From: an uncultured Lachnospiraceae bacterium | GTDB taxonomy: Bacteria > Bacillota > Clostridia > Lachnospirales > Lachnospiraceae | Assembly: GCA_902782625.1 (NCBI GenBank) | Contig: CACZNZ010000121.1 | Location: 1-6,282 of the forward strand | Direction: 5' to 3' | DNA: 6,282 bases | Shown: positions 1-5,635 of the stretch, piece after piece | Layout of the letters: the number at the start of each line of letters is the position of its first letter | Position numbering within the stretch: position 1 is the first letter of the stretch | Made by a program: the position numbers and the translations under genes | Notes under the pieces: model-generated | The model's input: the letters and a program-made list of their open reading frames with translations, nothing else | Told to the model about the DNA's origin: nothing | The model's database searches: none

Positions 1-333
1 GGCCACATCCTCCTCCACCGGGACCGGCTTGCCCGGGATGAGCAGGGGCGGTTTCAGAAGATCGTCGAGATGGAGCTTTTTGACATCACCAGTGAGACAG
101 AATATGAAGCCAACCTCTTTGCTGCCAATCTCCTGATTGATGAGGAGGAACTTATGAGGATGCTCTATTCCGGCAGTGACATTGTCTCCATTGCATCAAG
201 TCTGGACGTCAATGTGAATCTACTTGCCATCAAACTGGCCGAGATGCGCAAAGACGGCCTTTCCATTGATCTTCCCTTTACGCCGGACCGGCGGTTTATG
301 GGCCGGATCGAAGACCGCGCGGATTCCATCTGA
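1..333 (+). CDS. ImmA/IrrE family metallo-endopeptidase (C-terminal part, 5' end outside window)
   Basis: The reading frame is open from the first base and ends at TGA 331-333, giving 110 visible residues. The first residues, GHILLHRD, match the end of the HELGHxLLHRD zinc-site motif, so the catalytic HE lies just left of the window. The segment YEANLFAANLLID (residues 36-48) matches the EAnxFAaxLLmP block that supplies the downstream acidic zinc ligand. After it comes a helical part (residues 49-80) like the region of this family that recognises partner proteins. In known members (ImmA of ICEBs1, IrrE of Deinococcus) the peptidase cleaves an XRE-type repressor after DNA damage. An XRE domain or gene upstream is expected but not seen. 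The polymerase starts 28 nt downstream, so the two are probably cotranscribed. An internal ATG at 70 is not the true start because the family motif lies before it. Confidence 0.87.
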   Translation, partial: GHILLHRDRLARDEQGRFQKIVEMELFDITSETEYEANLFAANLLIDEEELMRMLYSGSDIVSIASSLDVNVNLLAIKLAEMRKDGLSIDLPFTPDRRFMGRIEDRADSI

Positions 334-361
334 TGCAGAGCTTCCCGGGAGTGAGATCAGA

Positions 362-1762
362 ATGACGGAAAACATATTTATAGCAATCGATATGAAAAGC
401 TTTTACGCCTCCGTAGAATGCGTGGAGAGAGGAGTGGATCCTTTAAAGGCCAACCTTCTGGTAGCGGATCCGGACCGGTCCGACCAGACCATCTGCCTGG
501 CGGTCTCTCCGGCTTTAAAGGCCATCGGCGTTCCGGGAAGGCCAAGGCTTTTTGAGGCAAAACAAGCCATCAGACGATACGAAAAGCAGCACCATACCAG
601 AATTCTTTACTATACGGCAAAACCAAGGATGGCACTCTATGAACAGGTGTCTGCGAAGATCTATTCCATCCTGCTCAAGTATGCAGCCGCAGAAGATATT
701 CATGTATACAGTGTGGATGAAAGTTTTCTGTATGCAAGTCCCTATCTGAATCTCTACCGGGAAGAAGCCAGAAAACAGGGCGTCCATCCCGCCCACCTGA
801 TGGCATTGACTATGATCCGGGATGTCCTTCAGCAAACCGGCATCACAGCGACCATCGGAATCGGAACCAACCTTTATCTTTCCAAGGTGGCCATGGACAT
901 CATCGCCAAAAAAGCTCCTGCAGATAAAGACGGCGTCCGTATTGCTGAATTGAATGAAGATTCCTACAAGTATCTGCTCTGGAACCACCGGCCTCTGACT
1001 GATTTCTGGCAGTTGGGCCCCGGCAAAGCCAGACGGCTGCAGAATGCCTATATGTTTACCATGGGAGACATTGCAGAAAGAAGCATCTGCGATGAAGAAT
1101 GGTTTTATAAGACCTTTGGGATTGACGGAGAGATTCTGATTGACCATGCCTGGGGCATCGAGCCGGTAAGCATGTATGATATCAAGCACTATCATACCAG
1201 TGCCCACTCTCTTTCCCACGGTCAGGTCCTCCCCCACCCTTATACATATGATAAGGCCAGGGTTGTGTTTACTGAGATGGTGGACGTCCTTTGCTGTGAT
1301 ATGTATGCGAAAAACATTGTCGCCAGGGGCTTTACCTGGTGGGTCTCCTATGACTGGAAGTCCCTGGAGGTCTGCCCGGATTATGAAGGTCCCGTTGTTT
1401 TAGACTTTTACGGCCGCCTTCACCCGAAGCATTCCGGAGGAACTGTGCGGCTGCAGGAGAAATCCAACTCTTTTGAACAGATTTCTTCCGCCATGATCGC
1501 ACAATTCGAATCCAAAGCCGACCATCGGCTCCTTTTCCGCAAGATCGGGGTCAATGCCATGGATACCGACACGGATCACGGTGTATTCCAACTGAATCTA
1601 TTCACCGATTATGGCGCCCTGGAAAGGGAACGGCGGATTCAGGGAGCCATGCTGGATATAAGAAAACGATATGGAAAAAATGCTGTGGTCAAGGGAATCA
1701 ACCTGATGAAGGGGGCAACCACGATAGAAAGAAACGAACAAATCGGCGGACATCATAAATAA
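362..1762 (+). CDS. Y-family translesion DNA polymerase (UmuC/UvrX/YqjW-like)
   Basis: A complete 466-residue protein, normal for Firmicutes Y-family polymerases of the UvrX/YqjW type. The palm carries IAIDMKSFYASVE (residues 7-19), with metal ligand D10 and steric-gate residue Y15, and YSVDES (116-121), with D119 and E120. GIGTNLYLSKVAMD (166-179) is the conserved block before the thumb, and DFWQLGPGKARRL (214-226) is the thumb helix-hairpin-helix region. QLNLF at 410-414 is a canonical sliding-clamp binding motif. The tail ERNEQIGGH (456-464) matches the ending common in clostridial homologues. The start at 362 is chosen because catalytic homology begins there and GGGAG lies about 10 nt upstream; a longer frame from 224 would overlap the peptidase gene. 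The enzyme should copy past damaged template bases at low fidelity. Its cotranscription with a YolD-like gene is typical. All catalytic residues are present, so it should be active. Confidence 0.95.
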   Translation: MTENIFIAIDMKSFYASVECVERGVDPLKANLLVADPDRSDQTICLAVSPALKAIGVPGRPRLFEAKQAIRRYEKQHHTRILYYTAKPRMALYEQVSAKIYSILLKYAAAEDIHVYSVDESFLYASPYLNLYREEARKQGVHPAHLMALTMIRDVLQQTGITATIGIGTNLYLSKVAMDIIAKKAPADKDGVRIAELNEDSYKYLLWNHRPLTDFWQLGPGKARRLQNAYMFTMGDIAERSICDEEWFYKTFGIDGEILIDHAWGIEPVSMYDIKHYHTSAHSLSHGQVLPHPYTYDKARVVFTEMVDVLCCDMYAKNIVARGFTWWVSYDWKSLEVCPDYEGPVVLDFYGRLHPKHSGGTVRLQEKSNSFEQISSAMIAQFESKADHRLLFRKIGVNAMDTDTDHGVFQLNLFTDYGALERERRIQGAMLDIRKRYGKNAVVKGINLMKGATTIERNEQIGGHHK

Positions 1763-1790
1763 ACTCTGTTAAGGAAAGGGGGATTCTTGA

Positions 1791-2327
1791 ATGCCAATAT
1801 ATAACACAACAATCCCCGGCGATCCGATACTCGGATACATGCCCCTGCCTGACAACTTCCCCTATCTTAAAACCCTCCTGCATGGACGGCCGCAGCACGA
1901 TAAACTGTCCCGTTTCGGAATAAAGCATCCGAAGATGTCCTGTCAAAGGCGGGCAAAGATCTTCGCCCCTTTTGATGCTCTCAGGGGATTCAGCGAGCGG
2001 GTGGCAGATAAGGAAATCCTCTATGGAAAGAGAATCATTTTAAGTGAAGAAGAGAACTCCACTCTGGACAGAAAACTAGTTTTTCTGTATCAGGCAGTCC
2101 AGAAAGCAAAGCGACAAAAAGTCTCTGCTCCGAGGATAACCTTAACCTTCTTTGCCCCTTGTACCAATCCGGAAAATGATGCTTTCGGATCTGGGGGGCT
2201 TTATCAGACTATTACGGGAACGGTTTCCCTCATGGATCTGGAACTTCATAAGACAATAACCATAGAGAATCAGATTATCGCTATAGAAGACGTGATAGAC
2301 ATCAGAGGTGTCATGGAGCCCACATAG
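1791..2327 (+). CDS. YolD-like family protein
   Basis: A 178-residue protein starting 28 nt after the polymerase stop. A strong purine-rich ribosome binding site (AAGGAAAGGGGG, 1771-1782) precedes the ATG. The diagnostic YolD block RAKIFAPFDALRGF is at residues 54-67, and a helix rich in charged residues follows (about 84-112). The C-terminal half (about 114-174) looks like beta strands ending in IIAIEDVIDI, as in longer clostridial YolD-like proteins. YolD proteins are repeatedly encoded beside UmuC-type polymerases in Bacillus and Clostridia and are thought to be accessory partners, sometimes described as a UmuD-like substitute; no catalytic motif is visible. The 50 residues before the core (PGDPILGYMPLPDNFPYL and onward) are of unclear role. 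The last 17 bp overlap the end of the opposing DUF5714 gene, and no terminator is visible after the stop. Confidence 0.87.
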   Translation: MPIYNTTIPGDPILGYMPLPDNFPYLKTLLHGRPQHDKLSRFGIKHPKMSCQRRAKIFAPFDALRGFSERVADKEILYGKRIILSEEENSTLDRKLVFLYQAVQKAKRQKVSAPRITLTFFAPCTNPENDAFGSGGLYQTITGTVSLMDLELHKTITIENQIIAIEDVIDIRGVMEPT

Positions 2328-2868
2328 GACATCTCTCTTTGATACATTGCTCATTCAGTCCTGAGAACTCACAGACCTGCTTTTCATATTCCAGGTTCAC
2401 ATCATAGTGCGAGTTGACATATTCTACACCATGTTCGAATGCAATCATAGCGTCCCTTTTGCAGCATCTGGGCCCGTTGATCCTGCCCAGACTACTGATA
2501 GCACTAGCGGTAAAGGACATATGGTCGCCCCATGTGCCGTCTTCTGAAAGAGGGCCTGTGCCGTCGATAATGGAAAGTGCTGCACCAACGGAGGTTACCG
2601 CACCACAGACTCCCCAGAGTCCGCACATGGCTCCCGGCATCCTGAGACCTTCCATAAGAATCTTTTGAAGTGCAGCCTCCAGATCTATATCACCGCCGGC
2701 ATTACGATATGCTGTCAAAATACATGCTCCATCCAGTATATGATGCTCCGGCCCGTGAATAGCAATATAGTCTTTTGCTGCCATATGCTTAAATATTCTT
2801 ACCGGATCAGTTCCCTCTTCTTTTAGGATATCCCGAATAATTCTCTCCGCTTTTTCTGAAGTAGTCAT
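2311..2868 (-). CDS. DUF5714 domain-containing Cys/His-rich protein, function unknown
   Basis: A 185-residue protein whose whole length matches the DUF5714 pattern as I recall it. It has HGPEHHILDGA (residues 38-48), MCGLWGVCGA (81-90), GPRCCKRDA (132-140), and a C-terminal set C166, C175 and C180 in ERCPMW. Seven cysteines and H38/H42/H43 sit in the conserved blocks, which suggests metal or iron-sulfur binding; this is inference, as no function is established that I know of. There is no signal peptide, so it is likely cytoplasmic. The start at 2868 is chosen because GGGGG lies 7 nt upstream and the preceding dehydrogenase stop is one nucleotide away (TAG-T-ATG), implying translational coupling. 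An in-frame start at 2940 would lie inside the dehydrogenase gene. It is the last gene of a three-gene minus-strand operon and its stop overlaps the 3' end of the yolD-like gene by 17 bp. Confidence 0.8.
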   Translation of the reverse strand: MTTSEKAERIIRDILKEEGTDPVRIFKHMAAKDYIAIHGPEHHILDGACILTAYRNAGGDIDLEAALQKILMEGLRMPGAMCGLWGVCGAVTSVGAALSIIDGTGPLSEDGTWGDHMSFTASAISSLGRINGPRCCKRDAMIAFEHGVEYVNSHYDVNLEYEKQVCEFSGLNEQCIKERCPMWAP

Positions 2869-2869
2869 A

Positions 2870-3847
2870 CTAATACCCCCGTTTTCTGTCCACTCGGCGA
2901 ACCAAAGTCCGCCCGGCACCATAGTTTTCCAGATTCTCACAAAACATCTCCACCAAACGGTCTTTGGTATGCTGTATGGTCATGTTTCCCGCCACATGGG
3001 GCGTCAAAATTACATTTTTAGCCTCCCAGAGAGGATCGTCCTCTGGCAGAGGCTCATGGCACATGACATCCAGGGCCGCACCGGCCAGACGACCTTCCTT
3101 GAGAGCTTTTATGAGTGCCTCTTCATCGATGGCATCTCCTCTTCCCACATTGATAAGATAGGCGGTTTCCGGCAGGAGACCGATTCTTTCCGCAGACAAA
3201 ATCCCTATGGTCTTCGGCGTAGAAGGAAGGCACATGGCCAGAATATCTGTCTCCGGCAAAACCGAATCCAGTTCCGCCACGGTGATCACCTGATCAAATG
3301 CAGTCTCTTTACTTTCTCCGCTTCTGTTACATCCGATAATCCGGGCAGGTTCAAAAGCTCTGATTCTTCTGGCAAATGCGCTTCCGATATCACCGGTTCC
3401 CATAACAGTTATCCGGCTGTCTTTTACGGAGTCCTGTTTCCTGGGACGAAGCCACTGTCTTTTCCGGATTCCCTCCTGGAACTCTGGCATCCGGCGGATC
3501 AGCATCAGAATCTGCATGATCATATGCTCAGCCATGCCGACACCGTAAGCCCCGGAGGAATTGGTAAGAATCAGGTCATCCGAATAGAGAGCCTCCGGCT
3601 TCGTGTAGCGGTCTGCACCTGCGGAAGGAAGACAGAGCCATTTCAATGCCCCGGAAGAGGCAGCCGTCTTGGGCGCATCCCCGAATATAATCTCGGCCTC
3701 TTCCAGAGAGCCTTCTTCCCCTGCTTCTGTTTCATTCTCAAAAAAGGAACATGTAAACCCCAGCCGGTCGGCGGTCTGAAGAATCCTTTCTCTGTGCCGT
3801 TCTTCCAACCACCTGCCCAGCACGATGATATCTCTAGAGGAATTCAT
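2870..3847 (-). CDS. D-isomer-specific 2-hydroxyacid dehydrogenase, NAD(P)-dependent
   Basis: A 325-residue protein, the usual length of the family. The inserted Rossmann domain carries GTGDIG (150-155). The catalytic triad is visible as R236 in NVGRGD, E265 in MCHEPLP and H284 in LTPHVAGN. SSGAYGVGMAEHMI (97-110) is the conserved hinge region. The enzyme should reversibly reduce a 2-keto acid to a D-2-hydroxy acid; the substrate cannot be read from the sequence. After the second Rossmann strand comes CNRSGES (173-179) rather than an acidic residue. This resembles NADP(H)-preferring members such as GhrA, so NADPH preference is inferred. The start at 3847 is chosen by alignment with the family N-terminus and by its position one nucleotide after the flavodoxin stop (TAA-G-ATG). 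No Shine-Dalgarno sequence precedes it, so translation probably depends on reinitiation. The longer frame from 3943 overlaps the upstream gene. Confidence 0.92.
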   Translation of the reverse strand: MNSSRDIIVLGRWLEERHRERILQTADRLGFTCSFFENETEAGEEGSLEEAEIIFGDAPKTAASSGALKWLCLPSAGADRYTKPEALYSDDLILTNSSGAYGVGMAEHMIMQILMLIRRMPEFQEGIRKRQWLRPRKQDSVKDSRITVMGTGDIGSAFARRIRAFEPARIIGCNRSGESKETAFDQVITVAELDSVLPETDILAMCLPSTPKTIGILSAERIGLLPETAYLINVGRGDAIDEEALIKALKEGRLAGAALDVMCHEPLPEDDPLWEAKNVILTPHVAGNMTIQHTKDRLVEMFCENLENYGAGRTLVRRVDRKRGY

Positions 3848-3848
3848 C

Positions 3849-4487
3849 TTAAAACCGAACCAGTGCTGCGCCCTTTTTAAAGACTTTTGCACATTCCTGC
3901 GGGAAAACCGTGTCATGTCTTTCCTGCTTTGCTTCCGGATCAAACAGTGTCCACGGCCAGTCTGTCTTGCTGTAATCCTTCAACTGTAAGGTATCTCCGC
4001 TGACAAATATTTCTGTCGGCCCTACAAATCGGTTCAGTGTCTGCTGATAATTCTTCATCATGTTCATAAAATAGGTATCGGGAGCATTGCTCGTCATGAT
4101 AAGCAGCACCGGAATCGGCCGGTCATTGCAACATGGTGATTCCAGATTGTACGTCAGATTCTGAAAGATCAGACGCTCATACAGTGCACGAAAAGACGCT
4201 GTCAACTCCCCAAGATAATTTGGCGATCCGATAATCAGTCCATCTGCTTCTCTGATTGCATCCAATACCGGTGTCAGCCCGTCACGGCAAATGCAGTGGC
4301 CTTTAAACTTTTCCTTTTTACAGCCAAAACATGAAATGCATCCTGTATATTTCTCAAGACGAAAAAGATTAAATCTCTCCACCACTGCCCCCGCGGATTC
4401 TGCGCCTTTTGATGCCTCTGTAATCAGTGTTTCCGTGTTCCAGCCCATACGGGGTCCGGCATTTACAGCAATTATTTTTTTACCCAT
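3849..4487 (-). CDS. Flavodoxin-fold NAD(P)H-dependent oxidoreductase with cysteine motif
   Basis: A 212-residue protein with the flavodoxin-like fold of NADPH-dependent FMN reductases. The N-terminus, KIIAVNAGPRMGWNTETL (4-21), is the first strand and FMN-phosphate loop. GSPNYLGELTASFRALYERL (87-106) matches the family block around the flavin ring and dimer helix. Between them lie C50-x2-C53-x2-C56-x8-C65-x-C67. This resembles the CxxCxxC...C insert of iron-sulfur flavoprotein-like and related reductases, but the last spacing is longer than the classical 4-7. Whether it binds a cluster is unknown. A further C119-C120 pair is present. It is the first gene of the operon, with ribosome binding site AAAGGGATG and a promoter at 4538-4546. 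It probably transfers electrons from NAD(P)H through FMN to an acceptor that cannot be named. The next gene starts one nucleotide after its stop. Confidence 0.87.
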   Translation of the reverse strand: MGKKIIAVNAGPRMGWNTETLITEASKGAESAGAVVERFNLFRLEKYTGCISCFGCKKEKFKGHCICRDGLTPVLDAIREADGLIIGSPNYLGELTASFRALYERLIFQNLTYNLESPCCNDRPIPVLLIMTSNAPDTYFMNMMKNYQQTLNRFVGPTEIFVSGDTLQLKDYSKTDWPWTLFDPEAKQERHDTVFPQECAKVFKKGAALVRF

Positions 4488-4537
4488 ATAATCATCCCTT
4501 TCATTCTGAATTTACCCGTTCATTACATTTCATAATA

Positions 4538-4546
4538 ATCATACCA
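4538..4546 (-). promoter_or_regulatory. Extended -10 promoter for the flavodoxin-dehydrogenase-DUF5714 operon
   Basis: On the minus strand the sequence reads TGG-TATGAT, an extended -10 element with five of six matches to TATAAT. A weak -35 candidate, TTTGCA, lies 19 nt upstream. The expected transcript would start near 4531, leaving a leader of about 44 nt before the ATG at 4487. It lies just downstream of the minus-strand terminator at 4574-4606, so the operon would be insulated from the small membrane gene. No operator is recognisable. Confidence 0.5.
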
Positions 4547-4573
4547 TACTGTCTGAGGTTCCTGCAAATGGAC

Positions 4574-4606
4574 AAAAAAAGAGCTCCTGTTCAAAAACAA
4601 GAGCCC
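4574..4606 (-). terminator. Intrinsic terminator of the small membrane protein gene
   Basis: On the minus strand an 11-bp stem (GGGCTCTTGTT with AACAGGAGCTC, including two G-U pairs) closes a 4-nt TTTG loop and is followed directly by seven T residues. All eleven positions pair only when read as minus-strand RNA; the plus strand gives two mismatches and has no T run. It begins 12 nt after the stop codon of the 70-residue gene and separates that gene from the downstream operon. Confidence 0.88.
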
Positions 4607-4618
4607 TGTTCTTAAGGT

Positions 4619-4831
4619 TTACACCTCTCTTAGCAAATATACAAGTCCACCGATAATCAGAATCGGAAACGCGATGATCAGAAGGCCTTTTACAAACAGG
4701 CCAATCAGAATCAGAGGGAGGAATAAAAGTGTGAAGAACATTTTGGTCAGTCCCCATGTACCTCTTAAAGCCAGCCATCCAAGTTTTCCGAATACTGAGA
4801 CCATGCATATGATAAATATCAGTGTTAACAT
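4619..4831 (-). CDS. Small hydrophobic membrane protein, function unknown
   Basis: A 70-residue protein that I do not recognise. A hydrophobic N-terminal stretch (residues 1-21, with Gly and a Lys at 16) is followed by a short loop, LRGTWGLTK (22-30). Two long apolar segments follow at about 31-47 and 49-67, joined near K49, and the protein ends with RE. It is probably an integral membrane protein with two or three spanning segments. The start at 4831 is chosen because GAAGGG lies about 7 nt upstream. A longer frame from 4942 would need 37 extra polar residues across the promoter region and has no ribosome binding site. It is monocistronic, ending at the terminator 4574-4606. An element almost identical to one upstream of the DUF4342 gene lies 63 nt before the start, suggesting shared control. 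Confidence 0.75.
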   Translation of the reverse strand: MLTLIFIICMVSVFGKLGWLALRGTWGLTKMFFTLLFLPLILIGLFVKGLLIIAFPILIIGGLVYLLREV

Positions 4832-4894
4832 CTTAATCCCTTCTTTCCAAAATATATGAAACAGGTTGTCGATCCTTTCTTTTCTGTTTTGATT

Positions 4895-4908
4895 TTCTAT
4901 AGTATAAT
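4895..4908 (-). promoter_or_regulatory. Probable promoter element (copy 1 of a 14-bp motif shared with the DUF4342 gene)
   Basis: The minus strand reads ATTATACTATAGAA, containing TATACT as a -10 candidate for the small membrane protein gene 63 nt downstream. The same element with one change precedes the DUF4342 gene at 6142-6155. On the plus strand this copy contains a perfect TATAAT (4903-4908), so it could also serve the nitroreductase gene. Neither direction has a convincing -35. A second minus-strand candidate, TTGATT-N16-GATAAT, lies at 4945-4972. Confidence 0.45.
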
Positions 4909-4932
4909 CAATAACGATGAATAAATATACAT

Positions 4933-4962
4933 CTGACATCACGAATTATCTATTGCTATTTC
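4933..4962 (+). promoter_or_regulatory. Candidate promoter of the nitroreductase gene
   Basis: CTGACA (4933-4938, five of six matches to TTGACA) is followed after 18 nt by TATTTC (4957-4962), with TGC in front of it as an extended -10. It would give a leader of roughly 27 nt before the ATG at 4997. The TATAAT at 4903-4908 is an alternative with a better -10 but no -35. Confidence 0.35.
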
Positions 4963-4996
4963 TCAAAATCAAAGAAATAAGAAAGGAGCTGCAGCA

Positions 4997-5581
4997 ATGA
5001 CTTCATGTAATAAAATGTTTAAAGCCAGACGGTCGATACGGAGCTTTGATGAGCGGCCTGTTGATGAGAATGTCCTGGCCGTGATTCTGGAAGCCGGCAC
5101 TTATGCACCAAGTGGAGGAAACAGTCAGTCAACGCATCGTATTGTGATCACAAATCCTGACGTCCTTGACAGGCTGAGAAACCTGGTCCAGCAGGAATTT
5201 GCAAAAATGGAGATCAAAGAAGACACCTACAAAAGCCTGAAAAACAGCATTTCCCAATCGAAGCAGGGCAGCTATGTCTATGATTACCATGCCCCGGTGC
5301 TGGTTGTCGTCGCCAACAAAAAGGGATATGGCAATGGCATGGCGGATTCCGCAATGATGATTGAAAATATGCTGCTTCAGGCGACTGATCTGGGTATCGG
5401 TTCCTGCTATATCAACCAGCTTCACTGGCTTGATGACAATCCCGTCATCCACAGGGAACTTATGGAGCTTGGTCTGCAGGAAGATGAAACCATAACCGGC
5501 GGAGTCGCTTTCGGCTATGCGACGCAATGGCCGAAAAACGAACTCAAACGGACCGGAAATCCCATCACTTTTATCCGATAA
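4997..5581 (+). CDS. Nitroreductase family protein (FMN-dependent oxidoreductase)
   Basis: A complete 194-residue protein, normal for the short nitroreductase-fold enzymes. RRSIRSF (11-17) is the FMN-phosphate binding block. APSGGNSQSTH (37-47) matches the APSaxNxQPw block, with STH in place of PW. ADSAMMIENMLLQATDLGIGSCYI (116-139) is the long dimer helix and following turn, and GVAFGYA (169-175) is the C-terminal conserved strand. The family reduces nitro groups, quinones, flavins or enones with NAD(P)H; the physiological substrate is not readable. It probably acts as a cytoplasmic homodimer. GAAAGGAG at 4981-4988, 8 nt from the ATG, fixes the start. It stands alone on the plus strand between two minus-strand genes. 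No plus-strand terminator follows it: the only hairpin in the 54-nt gap to the DUF4342 gene has its T run on the minus strand. Confidence 0.93.
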   Translation: MTSCNKMFKARRSIRSFDERPVDENVLAVILEAGTYAPSGGNSQSTHRIVITNPDVLDRLRNLVQQEFAKMEIKEDTYKSLKNSISQSKQGSYVYDYHAPVLVVVANKKGYGNGMADSAMMIENMLLQATDLGIGSCYINQLHWLDDNPVIHRELMELGLQEDETITGGVAFGYATQWPKNELKRTGNPITFIR

Positions 5582-5594
5582 AACCCTGTTTACG

Positions 5595-5620
5595 AAAAAA
5601 AGCCGGAATGACGGTCCGGC
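5595..5620 (-). terminator. Intrinsic terminator of the DUF4342 gene
   Basis: On the minus strand GCCGGA pairs with TCCGGC around a 7-nt loop (CCGTCAT), and seven T residues follow immediately. It lies 15 nt after the DUF4342 stop codon. On the plus strand the stem has no T run, so it is not a good terminator for the nitroreductase. Confidence 0.88.
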
Positions 5621-5635
5621 AGCCGATACGGAAGC

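Noticed and set aside
224..361. Upstream extension of the polymerase frame to an ATG at 224.
   Set aside because: It overlaps the peptidase gene in another frame and adds residues without family similarity; the start at 362 has a ribosome binding site.
471..482. 12-bp perfect palindrome CGGACCGGTCCG.
   Set aside because: It lies inside conserved polymerase coding sequence and has no promoter nearby; likely chance.
440..524. Direct repeat CTTTAAAGGCCA, two copies 72 bp apart.
   Set aside because: Both copies encode Leu-Lys-Ala in the polymerase; too short to be more than codon coincidence.
515..1237. Long minus-strand open frame (240 codons) opposite the polymerase.
   Set aside because: It is a shadow of the polymerase codons, with no ribosome binding site and no recognisable domain.
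1731..1750. CGAAC half-site considered as part of a LexA box.
   Set aside because: No GTTCG partner follows at 4 nt spacing, and the site lies inside the polymerase gene.
2969..3880. Long plus-strand open frame (303 codons) opposite the dehydrogenase.
   Set aside because: The opposite strand encodes a complete enzyme with all catalytic residues; this frame shows no motif and a Ser/Arg/Pro-rich composition typical of antisense frames.
5602..5620. Hairpin considered as a terminator for the nitroreductase.
   Set aside because: The T run is present only on the minus strand, so it fits the DUF4342 gene and not the plus-strand gene.
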